This document shows, piece after piece, positions 51,682 through 62,000 of a stretch of 64,000 nt of DNA. Where the stretch lies: positions 142,564-206,563 of the forward strand of contig NZ_CAMYMK010000003.1 in NCBI RefSeq assembly GCF_947259545.1, given 5' to 3'. This stretch comes from an uncultured Marinobacter sp. (GTDB lineage: Bacteria > Pseudomonadota > Gammaproteobacteria > Pseudomonadales > Oleiphilaceae). The number at the start of each line of letters is the position of its first letter. Positions within the stretch are counted from its first letter, which is position 1. A program made the translations under genes and the position numbers. The notes below the pieces were generated by a model. It was not told the DNA's origin, searched no databases, and was given only the letters and a program-made list of their open reading frames with translations.

Positions 51682-52509
51682 ATGGCAGATGCACCGGTGA
51701 TGGATTCACCCAATGGCACTATGGAAACCGATGGCAGTGCGTTCAGTGACCTGATGTTTGCGGGCAGTGGCGACAACGGTCGCGCCGTCAGCCAGGGATT
51801 TGCCAACGAACAGTTCCAGCTTCGTGGCCTGGAGGACAATCGGCTGATCGATGCCGCCACACCGTTGCTGGGCCTGGTCATCCGGGTACGACGGCTGGCG
51901 GATTTCCGGGAAGTGGAGACGCTATACCGGCAGGTGGTGGACGAAGTGGCGGCCATCGACCGTGAACTGGTGGAGCAGGGCTATGAGCGCCCGACGGTGG
52001 TGGCTTATCGCTACGTGCTCTGCGCCTTTATCGATGAGGCGGTGCTGGGCACGGACTGGGGCGCGCACAGTGTGTGGTCCCAGCATTCCCTGCTGTCCCG
52101 GTTCCACAACGAGACCTGGGGTGGTGAAAAGGTCTTTGCCATTCTATCGCGCATGGAGCAGGAGCCGGCGCGTTACCGGGACATGCTGGCGTTTATCTAC
52201 CTGTGCCTGTGCCTGGGGTTTGAGGGTCGATACAAGGTCATGACCAATGGTCGCGAGGAATACGAGGACATCATCCGTGGTCTGCACGAGCAGCTGAAAA
52301 GCCTGCGTGAGGACGATCAGGCGCCGTTACTGGCCGATGCCCTGACCAACGTGACTCCAACCCGTAACCGCCTGCGCAGTGGCTTGCCGATCTGGGGGAT
52401 TGGCGGCCTGTTCGTACTGGCCATGGCGGGTATTTATTCCCTCTACAACATCGCGCTGAACGAACGCATCAGGGATGTGCTCAGCGTACTGGAACAACTG
52501 CCGAAATAA
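51682..52509 (+). CDS. tssL: Type VI inner-membrane protein TssL (DotU/IcmH type)
   Basis: 275 residues. The cytoplasmic helical domain has YRYVLCAFIDEAVLGTDWG near 108-126, the DotU signature, and MLAFIYLCLCLGFEGRYKVM near 168-187. A single C-terminal membrane helix (IWGIGGLFVLAMAGIYSLYN near 237-256) follows. There is no C-terminal OmpA-type peptidoglycan-binding domain, so the cluster needs a separate anchor (for example a TagL-like protein) or none. Confidence 0.95.
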   Translation: MADAPVMDSPNGTMETDGSAFSDLMFAGSGDNGRAVSQGFANEQFQLRGLEDNRLIDAATPLLGLVIRVRRLADFREVETLYRQVVDEVAAIDRELVEQGYERPTVVAYRYVLCAFIDEAVLGTDWGAHSVWSQHSLLSRFHNETWGGEKVFAILSRMEQEPARYRDMLAFIYLCLCLGFEGRYKVMTNGREEYEDIIRGLHEQLKSLREDDQAPLLADALTNVTPTRNRLRSGLPIWGIGGLFVLAMAGIYSLYNIALNERIRDVLSVLEQLPK

Positions 52510-52519
52510 GGACATCACT

Positions 52520-55153
52520 GTGATTCGGGTAGAACTGCCGGCGCTGATCGGGCGCCTCAACGATATTTGCCGCCAGGGACTGGAATCCTCCGCGGCCCTT
52601 TGCATCAGCCGCCAGGGTGCGGAAATCACCCCGGCCCATCTGCTGTTCAAGCTGCTGGAAACGCCGTTTTCTGACGTGCGCCAGGTTCTGGAGCACACAG
52701 GCATCAACCACCAGGAATTTCAGCCCCTGGTGGGCGAGAGCCTCAATGGTGAACCCCAGACGGCAGAACCCTATCCCTCATTCTCGCCGCTGCTGGTGGA
52801 CTTGCTGCAGGACGCCTGGTTGCTGGCTTCCACCGAGCTGGGCCACAAGGAGCTGCGTTCCGGCGCCATCTTCCTCGCCCTGCTGCTGAACGCGGACCGC
52901 TACCTGATGCCGCGGGTCAGCCAGCAGCTGCGGGACATCAACCGCGAACAACTGCGCCGTCAGTTCGATGCCATGACCGCCGGCTCCGCCGAACGGCCGG
53001 AACTGGACCAGGGCGATGGCAAGGCACCGCTGGCCGAGGCCGACATGGACCCGCTCAAACGCTACGCCACCGACTTCACCGCGCTGGCCCGGAGTGAGAA
53101 GCTGGACCCGGTGGTGTGCCGCGATGGTGAAATCGACCAGATGATCGACATCCTCTGCCGTCGCCGCAAGAACAACCCCATCGTGGTGGGCGATGCTGGC
53201 GTGGGCAAAAGCGCCGTGGTGGAAGGCCTAGCCCTGCGCATCGTCAACGGCGATGTGCCCGAGTGCCTGACCGGTGTGGAGCTCTGGACCCTGGACATGG
53301 GGGCGTTGCAGGCCGGTGCTTCCGTCAAGGGCGAGTTCGAGAAGCGCCTCAAGGGAGTGATTGAAGCGGTGAAAGGCTCCGCTACCCCGATCATCCTGTT
53401 CATCGACGAAGCCCACACCCTGATCGGTGCCGGCAACAGCGAAGGCGGCTCCGACGCCGCCAATCTGCTGAAACCGGCCCTGGCCCGTGGCGAGCTGCGC
53501 ACCATCGCAGCGACCACCTGGCGTGAGTACAAGAAATACTTCGAGAAAGACCCGGCCCTGAGCCGTCGCTTCCAGCCGGTGGCCCTGGACGAACCCAGCC
53601 CCGCCCAGGCGGTTCATATCCTCCGTGGCCTGCGCACCGTCTATGAAAAGGCCCACCAGGTACTGATCGCCGACAGCGCCCTCAAAGCCGCCGCCGAAAT
53701 GTCCGCCCGCTACCTTGCCGGCCGCCAGTTGCCGGACAAAGCCATCGACGTGCTGGACACCGCCTGCGCCCGGGTCAGCCTGAACCTGAGCACCCCGCCG
53801 CGTCGGCTCAGCCACGCCCGCAGTGAATTGCACCAGCTGGCCATGGAACAGGAACTGCTCAGCCGCGAACACACCCTGGGCCAGAACGTGGACAGCGAAC
53901 GGGAAAACGAACTGGATGCGCGCATCGCCAAACTGAACGAAGAAGCGGCGGAACTGGAACAAAGCTGGAACGACCAGCGGGAACTGGTCACCCGCCTGGT
54001 GGACATCCGCGAACAGCTGCTGAACGGCGACGACACCGAGGAAGAAATAACGGATGAGCGGCCTGAAACCGGCAACGAAGAACGCCCGGACCCGAAGAGC
54101 GAAGCCGCCGCCATTGAACAGGAACTGGCCGAACTGCAGGCCGACGAACCGCTGGTCCACGCCCGGGTGGATGCCCGCCAGGTGGCTGAAGTCATTGCCG
54201 ACTGGACCGGCATCCCGGTCAACCGCATGACCACCGACGAACTGGAAAAAATCACCCACCTGCCGGCCTACCTGCAGGAACACATCAAAGGCCAGGACAC
54301 CGCCATCGACTGCCTGCACCAACACCTGCTCACCGCCCGCGCCGACCTCCGTCGCCCGGGCCGCCCCATGGGCGCATTCCTGCTGGCGGGCCCCAGCGGT
54401 GTGGGCAAAACCGAAACCGTGGTGCAACTGTCCGAACTGCTCTACGGCGGTCGCCAGTTTCTCACCACCATCAACATGTCCGAATACCAGGAGAAACACA
54501 CCGTCTCCCGCCTGATCGGCTCACCTCCCGGGTACGTCGGCTTCGGCGAAGGCGGCATCCTCACCGAAGCCATACGCCAGAAACCCTACTCCGTGGTGCT
54601 GCTCGACGAAGTCGAAAAAGCCCACCCGGAAGTCCTCAACCTGTTCTACCAGGCCTTCGACAAAGGCGAACTGGCCGACGGCGAAGGCCGCCTGATCGAC
54701 TGCAAAAACGTGGTGTTCTTCCTCACCTCGAACCTCGGCTACCAGACCATCGTCAACCACGCTGAAGAACCGGAAAAAATTGAAGAAGCCCTCTATCCGG
54801 AACTGGCCAACTTCTTCAAACCGGCCCTGCTGGCCCGCATGGAAGTGGTGCCCTACCTGCCGCTGGGTGAAGACACCTTGAATCGCATCGTTGGCGACAA
54901 ACTCCAACGCCTGGCACAACAGATCAGCGACCGTTACCACACCGAAGTGGTGCTGGAAGACGGCCTGATCGAAGCCATCCGCAGCCGCGCGACGAGAAGC
55001 GAAAACGGCGCCAGGATGTTGGAGTCGATCATTGAAGGTGAGCTGTTGCCACCGGTGTCACTGGCGTTGCTGGAGAAGCTGGCAGCAAGAGAACCGGTTA
55101 AAAGTGTCACTTTGGGCGTAGAGAACGAGAAATTCACCGGGGTTGTTGCTTAA
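52520..55153 (+). CDS. tssH: Type VI sheath-recycling AAA+ ATPase TssH (ClpV)
   Basis: 877 residues from GTG 52520 (AAGGA upstream); the longer frame into tssL is rejected. N-terminal Clp repeats occupy about 1-145. Walker A1 GDAGVGKSAVVEG lies near 224-236, Walker B1 ILFIDEAHTLIGAG near 292, the charged middle coiled-coil domain near 400-560, Walker A2 GPSGVGKTETVV near 625, and B2 VLLDEVEKAHPEV near 693. It disassembles contracted sheaths. It is separated by repeat copy 3 from the regulator gene. Confidence 0.96.
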   Translation: MIRVELPALIGRLNDICRQGLESSAALCISRQGAEITPAHLLFKLLETPFSDVRQVLEHTGINHQEFQPLVGESLNGEPQTAEPYPSFSPLLVDLLQDAWLLASTELGHKELRSGAIFLALLLNADRYLMPRVSQQLRDINREQLRRQFDAMTAGSAERPELDQGDGKAPLAEADMDPLKRYATDFTALARSEKLDPVVCRDGEIDQMIDILCRRRKNNPIVVGDAGVGKSAVVEGLALRIVNGDVPECLTGVELWTLDMGALQAGASVKGEFEKRLKGVIEAVKGSATPIILFIDEAHTLIGAGNSEGGSDAANLLKPALARGELRTIAATTWREYKKYFEKDPALSRRFQPVALDEPSPAQAVHILRGLRTVYEKAHQVLIADSALKAAAEMSARYLAGRQLPDKAIDVLDTACARVSLNLSTPPRRLSHARSELHQLAMEQELLSREHTLGQNVDSERENELDARIAKLNEEAAELEQSWNDQRELVTRLVDIREQLLNGDDTEEEITDERPETGNEERPDPKSEAAAIEQELAELQADEPLVHARVDARQVAEVIADWTGIPVNRMTTDELEKITHLPAYLQEHIKGQDTAIDCLHQHLLTARADLRRPGRPMGAFLLAGPSGVGKTETVVQLSELLYGGRQFLTTINMSEYQEKHTVSRLIGSPPGYVGFGEGGILTEAIRQKPYSVVLLDEVEKAHPEVLNLFYQAFDKGELADGEGRLIDCKNVVFFLTSNLGYQTIVNHAEEPEKIEEALYPELANFFKPALLARMEVVPYLPLGEDTLNRIVGDKLQRLAQQISDRYHTEVVLEDGLIEAIRSRATRSENGARMLESIIEGELLPPVSLALLEKLAAREPVKSVTLGVENEKFTGVVA

Positions 55154-55179
55154 GGCAACTGGGAAGTAGCGGGCCCTGT

Positions 55180-55268
55180 GGTTCGGCTTTCCAAATACCC
55201 TGCGGAGCCATGGATGGCGGAGCGGAGCGTACAGGGATGTATTCACAGCGTGTTTTGGAAAGCCACCC
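55180..55268. repeat. Palindromic intergenic element, copy 3 (degenerate arms), between tssH and vasH
   Basis: The core 55201-55251 is nearly identical to copy 1 read in reverse (GCGGAGCCATGGATGGCGG ... TATTCACAGCGT). The arms keep an 11-bp inner match, GGCTTTCCAAA (about 55185-55195) with TTTGGAAAGCC (about 55254-55264), but diverge outside. It lies 27 nt after tssH and about 55 nt before the vasH start. Confidence 0.85.
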
Positions 55269-55320
55269 CGCAGGTTGCGCGGTCGGCGAACTCCATAGCA
55301 ACCCGATAGGGAAAAGAAAC

Positions 55321-56895
55321 ATGGGACGGATGCAGATGGAACTGCACACCGGCATCGACCTGGCGGTGGCACTGATCCGACAGGACAACCTGCCGGCGTT
55401 GCTGAAAACCGCCACCAGACAGCTGGAAAACGCCTTCGGCCTCACCCGCTGCTGGGCACTGGAACTCGACCTCAGCGGCCGCACCCTCCATTGCGCCGAA
55501 CTCGACCCACTGGGCGAATTCGACTGCGGCGACTTTAGCCACCCCTTTGCCCACGTACTGCAAAGCGGCAAACCCCGGGAAGTGAGCCGGGCTGCCAGCT
55601 ACCGCCTGGACCACAGTGGCTTCCAGGCACTGTTCGAAGCCAGTAATCGCCCACGTTCCTTCTGGCTCGAACCCATCAGTGGTGAAGACGGCCGCACCCT
55701 GGGCATCCTCGCGCTGTGCCGCGATGAGTCTGAATGGGACGGTATCACCGGCATGCCCCTGTACCAGGGCATCAAACAACTGCTCACCCATCAATGGGTC
55801 AGCCAGCTCCAGAACCGCGACCAGGTTTGGCAGCGCCGCCTCCTCAAACGCTCACTGGACCACCTCCACGATGCCGAAACCGTACGCCGCCGCTGCGAAC
55901 AGCTGGCAGGCAGCCTGGTGGGTGGCTCCGCCGACATGGTCAACCTGCGGTCACAAATCATCCGCGCCGCCGGTAGTCAGCTCTCCGTGCTGGTGCAGGG
56001 CGAAACCGGCTGCGGCAAGGACCTGGTTGCCAAGGGCATCCACGAGTTCTCCGACCGGGCTGACGGCCCTCTGGTGGTCGTTAACTGCGCGGCCATTCCG
56101 GAAACCTTGCTGGAAAGCGAACTGTTCGGCCACACCAAAGGCGCATTTTCGGGAGCGGACAAGGCCAAAGAGGGCCTGTTGGCACAGGCCGACGGCGGCA
56201 CCCTGTTTCTTGACGAGATTGGCGATATGCCCATGGCGCTGCAGTCCAAACTGCTGCGGGTGTTGGAGAGCCGTCAGTTCCGTCCCCTCGGGGCTCAGCA
56301 GGAACAGCATTCCGATTTCCGCCTGGTGGCCGCCACCCACCAGCCGCTGCAAAAGGGGATCGAGGAAGGAAGCTTTCGCCGCGACCTTTTCTACCGTTTG
56401 GGCCAGTTCCCGCTGCGGGTTACCCCGCTTCGTGACCGGCCGGAAGATCTGGAGCCCTTGTGCCGGCATTTTATTTCCCTCTACCAGGCGCGGGAGGGAG
56501 CCGGGCCTATGGGGATCAGCAGCCATGCACTGCATGCGTTGTCCGGTTACGCCTTCCCGGGCAACGTTCGCGAACTGCGTAATATCGTGGAGTTCGCCTG
56601 CCTGCAAACGCCGGTCGGCGATGATATCCAGCCGGAAGTGCTGCGACTGGATGACCTGTTTTTCGAACAGCAAAGCCCGACCTTCAGGGAAGCGATGCCC
56701 GCCACCATGCCCGGTGTTCCCGCCGTCGATGATATCCGTGACCTCAAGGTGGCAGCGCAGGCATTCGAGGCAGCGGTGATTCGTGAGCGGCTCAGACAAT
56801 ACGACGGGAACCGCGCCCAGGCTGCGGAAAGCCTGGGTCTGCCGAAGCGCACGCTGGCCCACAAATGCCTCAAATACCAGGTGGCTGAGCTATGA
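55321..56895 (+). CDS. vasH: Sigma-54-dependent activator of the T6SS (VasH-like)
   Basis: 524 residues from ATG 55321; the longer frame through the repeat is rejected. Residues 1-185 form a GAF-like sensory domain. The AAA+ domain has Walker A GETGCGKDLVAKGIHEF near 226-242, the sigma-54 contact loop GAFSGAD near 273-279 (Ser instead of the usual Thr of GAFTGA), Walker B GGTLFLDEIGDMP near 291-303, and the arginine-finger region. The C-terminal Fis helix-turn-helix has NRAQAAESLGLPKRTLAHK near 499-517. By position it is the vas cluster regulator, which activates hcp and related promoters with RpoN. Confidence 0.92.
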   Translation: MGRMQMELHTGIDLAVALIRQDNLPALLKTATRQLENAFGLTRCWALELDLSGRTLHCAELDPLGEFDCGDFSHPFAHVLQSGKPREVSRAASYRLDHSGFQALFEASNRPRSFWLEPISGEDGRTLGILALCRDESEWDGITGMPLYQGIKQLLTHQWVSQLQNRDQVWQRRLLKRSLDHLHDAETVRRRCEQLAGSLVGGSADMVNLRSQIIRAAGSQLSVLVQGETGCGKDLVAKGIHEFSDRADGPLVVVNCAAIPETLLESELFGHTKGAFSGADKAKEGLLAQADGGTLFLDEIGDMPMALQSKLLRVLESRQFRPLGAQQEQHSDFRLVAATHQPLQKGIEEGSFRRDLFYRLGQFPLRVTPLRDRPEDLEPLCRHFISLYQAREGAGPMGISSHALHALSGYAFPGNVRELRNIVEFACLQTPVGDDIQPEVLRLDDLFFEQQSPTFREAMPATMPGVPAVDDIRDLKVAAQAFEAAVIRERLRQYDGNRAQAAESLGLPKRTLAHKCLKYQVAEL

Positions 56896-57536
56896 GTTTT
56901 CTCTCGCGTTCCAGTATTCAGTGGTGGCTGGTGATGACGGTTTTCAGCAGCCTGTGTGCGCCTGTCGCGGCCAGTCAGCTGGACGACGCCCGGCAATGTA
57001 CCCGGGAATCGCAACGCCTGGAGCGACTTGCCTGTTTTGACGCGGTGTTTGGTACCCCCTTTGAGCGGGGCAGGGCTGCCTCGGCCCCGGAGGCCAGCCG
57101 ACCAGAGCGATGGCGGCTGGCCTTTGCCCAGGAGCAGGGGCGGGTGCCCGGCGAGGGGCCCCTGTATCGGAATACCGGGGACAGTGCCGGGCAACTGGTG
57201 ACACTGGGTGCGCTGGGCAGCCAACCACCGCGCCCGATATTGATGCTGCAGTGTCATAACAACATTACGGAACTGGCCCTGATGTTGCCCACGGCACTGG
57301 AAACCGAACGGGTGAGCATCGGGTTTGGCGCCCGGCGGGATATGTGGCGGGTGCGGGATAACGGTTTTGTGGTCAGTGGTGGTCGCGGTTTGCCGGCTAT
57401 TCGGGTTGCCAAGGGACTGATGGGACGCGGGGATGCCCGTATCAGCTCATCCCATGGTGCGGTCGACGGCCTGATGTTTGACCTGGAAGGCTTCCGTGAC
57501 GCCATTGCGCCGCTGCGGTCCGAGTGTGGCTGGTAA
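56892..57536 (+). CDS. vasI: T6SS-associated exported protein VasI (TagO-like)
   Basis: 214 residues, overlapping vasH by 4 nt. A signal peptide (WWLVMTVFSSLCAPVAAS) ends near residue 28. The opening of the mature protein, CTRESQRLERLACFDAVFG near residues 36-54, is the usual VasI/TagO start with a probable Cys-Cys disulfide, and a beta-rich domain follows (RPILMLQCHNNITELALMLP near 114-133). The exact role is unknown; it is thought to act in the periplasm. Confidence 0.88.
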   Translation: MSFLSRSSIQWWLVMTVFSSLCAPVAASQLDDARQCTRESQRLERLACFDAVFGTPFERGRAASAPEASRPERWRLAFAQEQGRVPGEGPLYRNTGDSAGQLVTLGALGSQPPRPILMLQCHNNITELALMLPTALETERVSIGFGARRDMWRVRDNGFVVSGGRGLPAIRVAKGLMGRGDARISSSHGAVDGLMFDLEGFRDAIAPLRSECGW

Positions 57537-57568
57537 CGGAACTGGAAACGATCGAAAGGCAGATTCGA

Positions 57569-58993
57569 ATGCAGGTTGTTGAACAACATCCCTACGTGGA
57601 ACAGGTGCTGGAGACACTCGGTGGCGAGTCCGATATGGGCGAAGCACTGGGTGAGGATGAGACCCTGGAATTTCTCGAAGACGAGATCATGAAAGTGGGC
57701 TCGCTGGCCCATAACGAGATCGACTGGAGCAAGGTTGAAAGTGATTCCCTGAGATTGCTGTCGGACCGCAGCAAGGATCTGAAAGTACTGGGGTTTCTTC
57801 TACTGAGTCTGCAGCGGGGCGGCGATGGCGAGCGTTACGCACTCTCCCTGTTCCTGCTGCATCAGGTACTCGACTCCTGGTGGGAGCAGGCCTGGCCCTA
57901 CCCGGGTGACAAGGGCAAGCGTGCGCGCAGAATGATGTTCACCCAGATACTTCAGCGTGCCGGTAAGGAAGTGGGTTCACTGACATTTGACCGTGAGGTG
58001 GGCGACGGCCGCAGTTATTGCCTACAGATGATCGACAACCTGATGACCCAGGCTGCGGATCGGGAACTGGCGGACGACGGGTTACGTGATCTGAAGCGCG
58101 CCATTGAGAAGTTGCCGGCTGACCCGGAACCAGCGTTGACTGATATAAGGGAGCAGTCGCCGGTAACGTCTGCGGCCAGTTCTGCGACCCCGCCCACCAG
58201 CAAGGCACCCACGGCCGCTCTGGGAGAGCTGACCCTGGACCCCGCCAACGAACGGGCCACCCGCCAGAGCCTGCTGAAAGTGGCGGACTTGCTGGTGGAG
58301 TCCGAGCCGGATACGCCACTGGGCTATCAGCTTCGTCGTTATGCCATCTGGCTGGGGATTACCTCAGTACCGCCCTCCCGTGACGGGGTAAAAACCGACC
58401 TGGCGGCGGTGAGTGCCGACCGGGTTGCCGAGTACCGTGAGGTGTTGGACAAGGCTCCGGATATGGAACTGTGGAAGCGGATTGAGCAAAGCCTGTCGGT
58501 CAGCCCGTTCTGGCTCGACGGCCACTGGCTCAGTGCGGGCGTGGCCGAGGCGCTTGGCCATGGTCCCTGTGCCGAGGCGATTCGGGAATCCGTTCTGGAT
58601 TTTGTCGAGCGGTTGCCGCAGTTGTCGGATATGACGTTTAACGACGGTACGCCGTTTCTATGCACGGAAGCGGCGGACTGGATGCAGACGACTCCGGCGA
58701 AAGGCGTTGCCGGCGGTGCCAGTCCCTGGGATCAGGCCTACGAACAGGCACGGGAGCTGGCCGGCCAGAAGGGCCTGGTCAAGGCAATGCAATTAATGGA
58801 AGACGGTCTGGCCAGCGCCCGGGAACCGCGGGATCGCTTCTATTGGCGGCTGGCCAGTGCCCGCCTGCTGAAGGACAGCGGGCTGAAGACCCTTGCCGGC
58901 CAGCAGATCCAGGATCTGCACCAGCAGACCCGGGGCCTGGCGCTGGAAGACTGGGAACCGGGGCTGGTTTCGAAACTGGAAAAACTGGTTTAA
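57569..58993 (+). CDS. tssA: Type VI TssA (VasJ-type)
   Basis: 474 residues from ATG 57569 (a GTG/ATG further upstream overlapping vasI is less likely). The ImpA-N domain is seen in SKDLKVLGFLLLSLQRGG near 69-86 and FLLHQVLDSWWEQAWPYPGD near 95-114. A proline/threonine-rich linker near 195-215 leads to the VasJ C-terminal domain (SPFWLDGHWLSAGVAEALGH near 312-331). TssA primes sheath assembly or caps its distal end. Confidence 0.9.
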   Translation: MQVVEQHPYVEQVLETLGGESDMGEALGEDETLEFLEDEIMKVGSLAHNEIDWSKVESDSLRLLSDRSKDLKVLGFLLLSLQRGGDGERYALSLFLLHQVLDSWWEQAWPYPGDKGKRARRMMFTQILQRAGKEVGSLTFDREVGDGRSYCLQMIDNLMTQAADRELADDGLRDLKRAIEKLPADPEPALTDIREQSPVTSAASSATPPTSKAPTAALGELTLDPANERATRQSLLKVADLLVESEPDTPLGYQLRRYAIWLGITSVPPSRDGVKTDLAAVSADRVAEYREVLDKAPDMELWKRIEQSLSVSPFWLDGHWLSAGVAEALGHGPCAEAIRESVLDFVERLPQLSDMTFNDGTPFLCTEAADWMQTTPAKGVAGGASPWDQAYEQARELAGQKGLVKAMQLMEDGLASAREPRDRFYWRLASARLLKDSGLKTLAGQQIQDLHQQTRGLALEDWEPGLVSKLEKLV

Positions 58994-59035
58994 CGCGACG
59001 CTTTCAGACATCACACAGATATCTCAAATTCAGGA

Positions 59036-62000
59036 ATGGACGCCATGTGGAGACAAGCATTACTCATCGGTCGAAGGATTCTTCCGTACCTGCGCAGCGC
59101 TGCGCCGATTACCTTGGCGCTGGGGGTCATTGTATTGTTGGGGGCCACCTGGTGGCTCGGACCCCGGCTGGAAATTGACGGTGAATACCCACTGGCTGCC
59201 TGGCAGATGCGCGCACTGGTTACCCTTGGGGTGGTGCTGATGGTGGCCATGGTATGGGCCACGGTGCTGGCGCGGCGGTTGGGCAAGATCAATGCCGCCA
59301 AGGCGGATGAGCAGCAGGAACAGGAAGATCCCATCCTGCCACTGGAGCGGCGGCAGACACGCCTGCTGGATCGTCAGTTACAGGCGCTGAAAAGCAACCT
59401 GCCGGGGCGGAAGGGGCTGTATCGCCTGCCGTGGTATCTGGTCATGGGGCTGGAGGATGCCGGCAAGACCAGTCTGATTCAACGTTCCGGCCAGACCTAT
59501 ACCCTGACCAATGTGACCCGACATGCGCAGTCGGATCGCAACCCGTTTGGATTCGAGTGGTGGATTGGTGATCACGGTGTCTTGATTGATCCTGATGGTG
59601 AATTGCTGCGTCAGAATGACGGGCAAGGGGCGAGCCATGAAATCCAGCGCCGTTTATGGCAGCACTTTATCCAGTGGCTGGAGAGAAGCCGTCCCCAGCG
59701 CCCACTCAATGGCGTGGTGCTGACCGTTGATCTTGCCAGCCTGAGTACCGGCAGTGACCAGCAACGGCAGGCGCAGGCCATTCTTCTGCGCACCCGACTG
59801 CGGGAGTTGATGGAACAGCTCGGTTCACGGTTGCCGGTGTATGTCAGCTTTACCAAGATGGATTTGCTCTACGGCTTCGGTCCGTTCATGAAGACCCTCA
59901 CCAAGTCGGAGCGGGAGCAGCCCCTTGGGTTTACCTTTCCCCTGGAAGCCCTTCTGGAAGGGGATGACTGGCTGGCGGACTTCTCGGAACGTTTTGCCGG
60001 TCTGGTGGAGCAACTGAACGCGCGCCTTCCGGATGTGCTTGCGGTCACCCGTGATGCCGAAGAACGGACATCGGTCTATTCCTTTACCCGGCAACTGGCA
60101 GGTCTGAAGCCGGTTCTGGAGCAGTTCCTGGCGGATCTGCTGTCAGAGGATGCGTTTTCAACACCGGCGCTGGTGCGTGGCACCTACTTTACCTCGGTGA
60201 TTCAGGAAGGTGTGCCGGAGGACGCGTTTGTGTCCGCCGCAGCCGCCAATTACCAGCTCTCAGGCCCGATCCAGCCCGCCCAACGCAACGGCCAGTCGAC
60301 CAGCCTGTTTACCCAGGGCCTGTTCCCGGATGTGATCTACCGGGAATCCGGGCTGGCCGGTGATAACCGCAAGGTGGTTCGCAGCCGTCAACGCCGGGTG
60401 GCCGTTGCCGCCGTGGTAGCGGTTGCGGCAGGTCTGGGTATGACCGCGGGCTGGCAACATTACTTCATCAAGAACGCGGAAGCGGCCACGGCCGTTGAAC
60501 AGCGGGTACGCAGTTTCATCAATAACTGGCGGCCGGTCGGCTATGAGCCGGACACTACCGGCAGTAACCTGTTGGAGCCGCTGGATGAGTTGCGTGAAGC
60601 GACACTCGCGTTCGGGGATTACCGTCAGAGCTGGCCGCTGATCGACGATATGGGGCTGTATCAGGGCAAGCGGGTAGGCCCGGAAGTGGAAGCGTCCTAC
60701 CTGGATATGCTGGCTTATCAATACCTCCCGACCTTGATGCTCGGTGTTATGGGTGAAATGAGCCGGGCGCCGGATAACAGCCCGGAGCGACTGGATCACC
60801 TCCGGGTGCTGCGCATGCTGTACGACGCCAGTGGTCGTCGGACCGATATCGTCACGGACTATATGGCCAGTTACTGGCAGCAACGATTCCCGGGGCAGGC
60901 AGACAGGCAGCAACGGCTGCGCCGCCACCTGAATTACGCCCTTGCCCACACCGACCTGGCGGAGCAGGTCCGTCAGGGCGATGTGACGGCAGACATGACG
61001 CTGGCACCTTTCCGCAGCAGCGTGCAATGGGCACAGCATGAGCTGGGTCGCATCCCCACCACCGATCGGGTTTACGAAGACCTTGAGAAGGAGGCCGCCC
61101 GGGAATTCGAGTCACCGCTGGATCTGGCGAGGGCATCTGGCCCTGCGTTCAGCACCGTGTTCACGAAACTCGACGAGCGTGGTGACCCCTTGCAGGAAGA
61201 AAGCCCGGAAGAGGATCCGCTGGTGATTCCCTCGCTGCTGACCCGCGACGGGCTGAACGGTTGGTTCCTGCGCAAATCCGACTCCGTGACCGAACTGGCC
61301 CTGGTGGACGCCTGGGTGCTGGGGCGTCGGGACAATGTGGATTTCAGCGAATCCGACGAGGCACAACTAACGGCGGAACTGCAGTCTCTGTATGCCGACC
61401 GTTACGCGGATGCCTGGCGCAAGGCCCTGAGCCGGTTGGATGTGCGGAGCTTCAGTGATCTCAATCACGGGGTACGGGTGCTCGAGAGTCTGACCAGTGG
61501 CCATCAGCCCCTGCAGCAGCTGTTCGGACAGGTCACACACCATACCCGGCTGGTGCCGGAGGTGAGTGCTGAGGAAGACACGAATCAGGTTGCGGCCCGC
61601 AAGGTTCTGGAACAATCCTCCCACTTCGCCATGATCCAGGAAATTGACCGCCAGTTTGCAGAGCTTAACCAACTGAACCAAAAGCAGGGCGATAACCCTT
61701 CCGGCATGGAGCAGCTGATGGGCGTGATTGGTGACCTCCATGAATACATGCGGGGCATTCAGGAAGCGCCGGATCGTGGCAAGGCAGCCTTGCAGGCCGC
61801 CCGTGCCCGGATGGAATTGCAAGGCGCCGATCCGATATTCACGCTGCAGCGACTGGCATCGAATCAGCCAGCGCCGTTGAACCGGATGCTGGATAAACTC
61901 GCCGCCGAGAGCTGGCGCGTGGTTCTCGATCAGGCCGTCGCGCAGCTGGAACGGCAATGGTACCGGGAGGTTTACCAGCCGTTCCAGCGGACCCTGGCAC

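Noticed and set aside
53228..54499. 423-residue minus-strand frame opposite tssH
   Set aside because: It is antisense to strongly coding ClpV sequence and low in complexity (Phe/Gly/Val/Gln-rich), a typical high-GC shadow.
55616..56779. 387-residue plus-strand frame inside vasH
   Set aside because: It is the neighbouring frame of the activator gene, rich in Pro/Arg/Ala/Trp/Cys; the vasH frame has clear AAA+ motifs.
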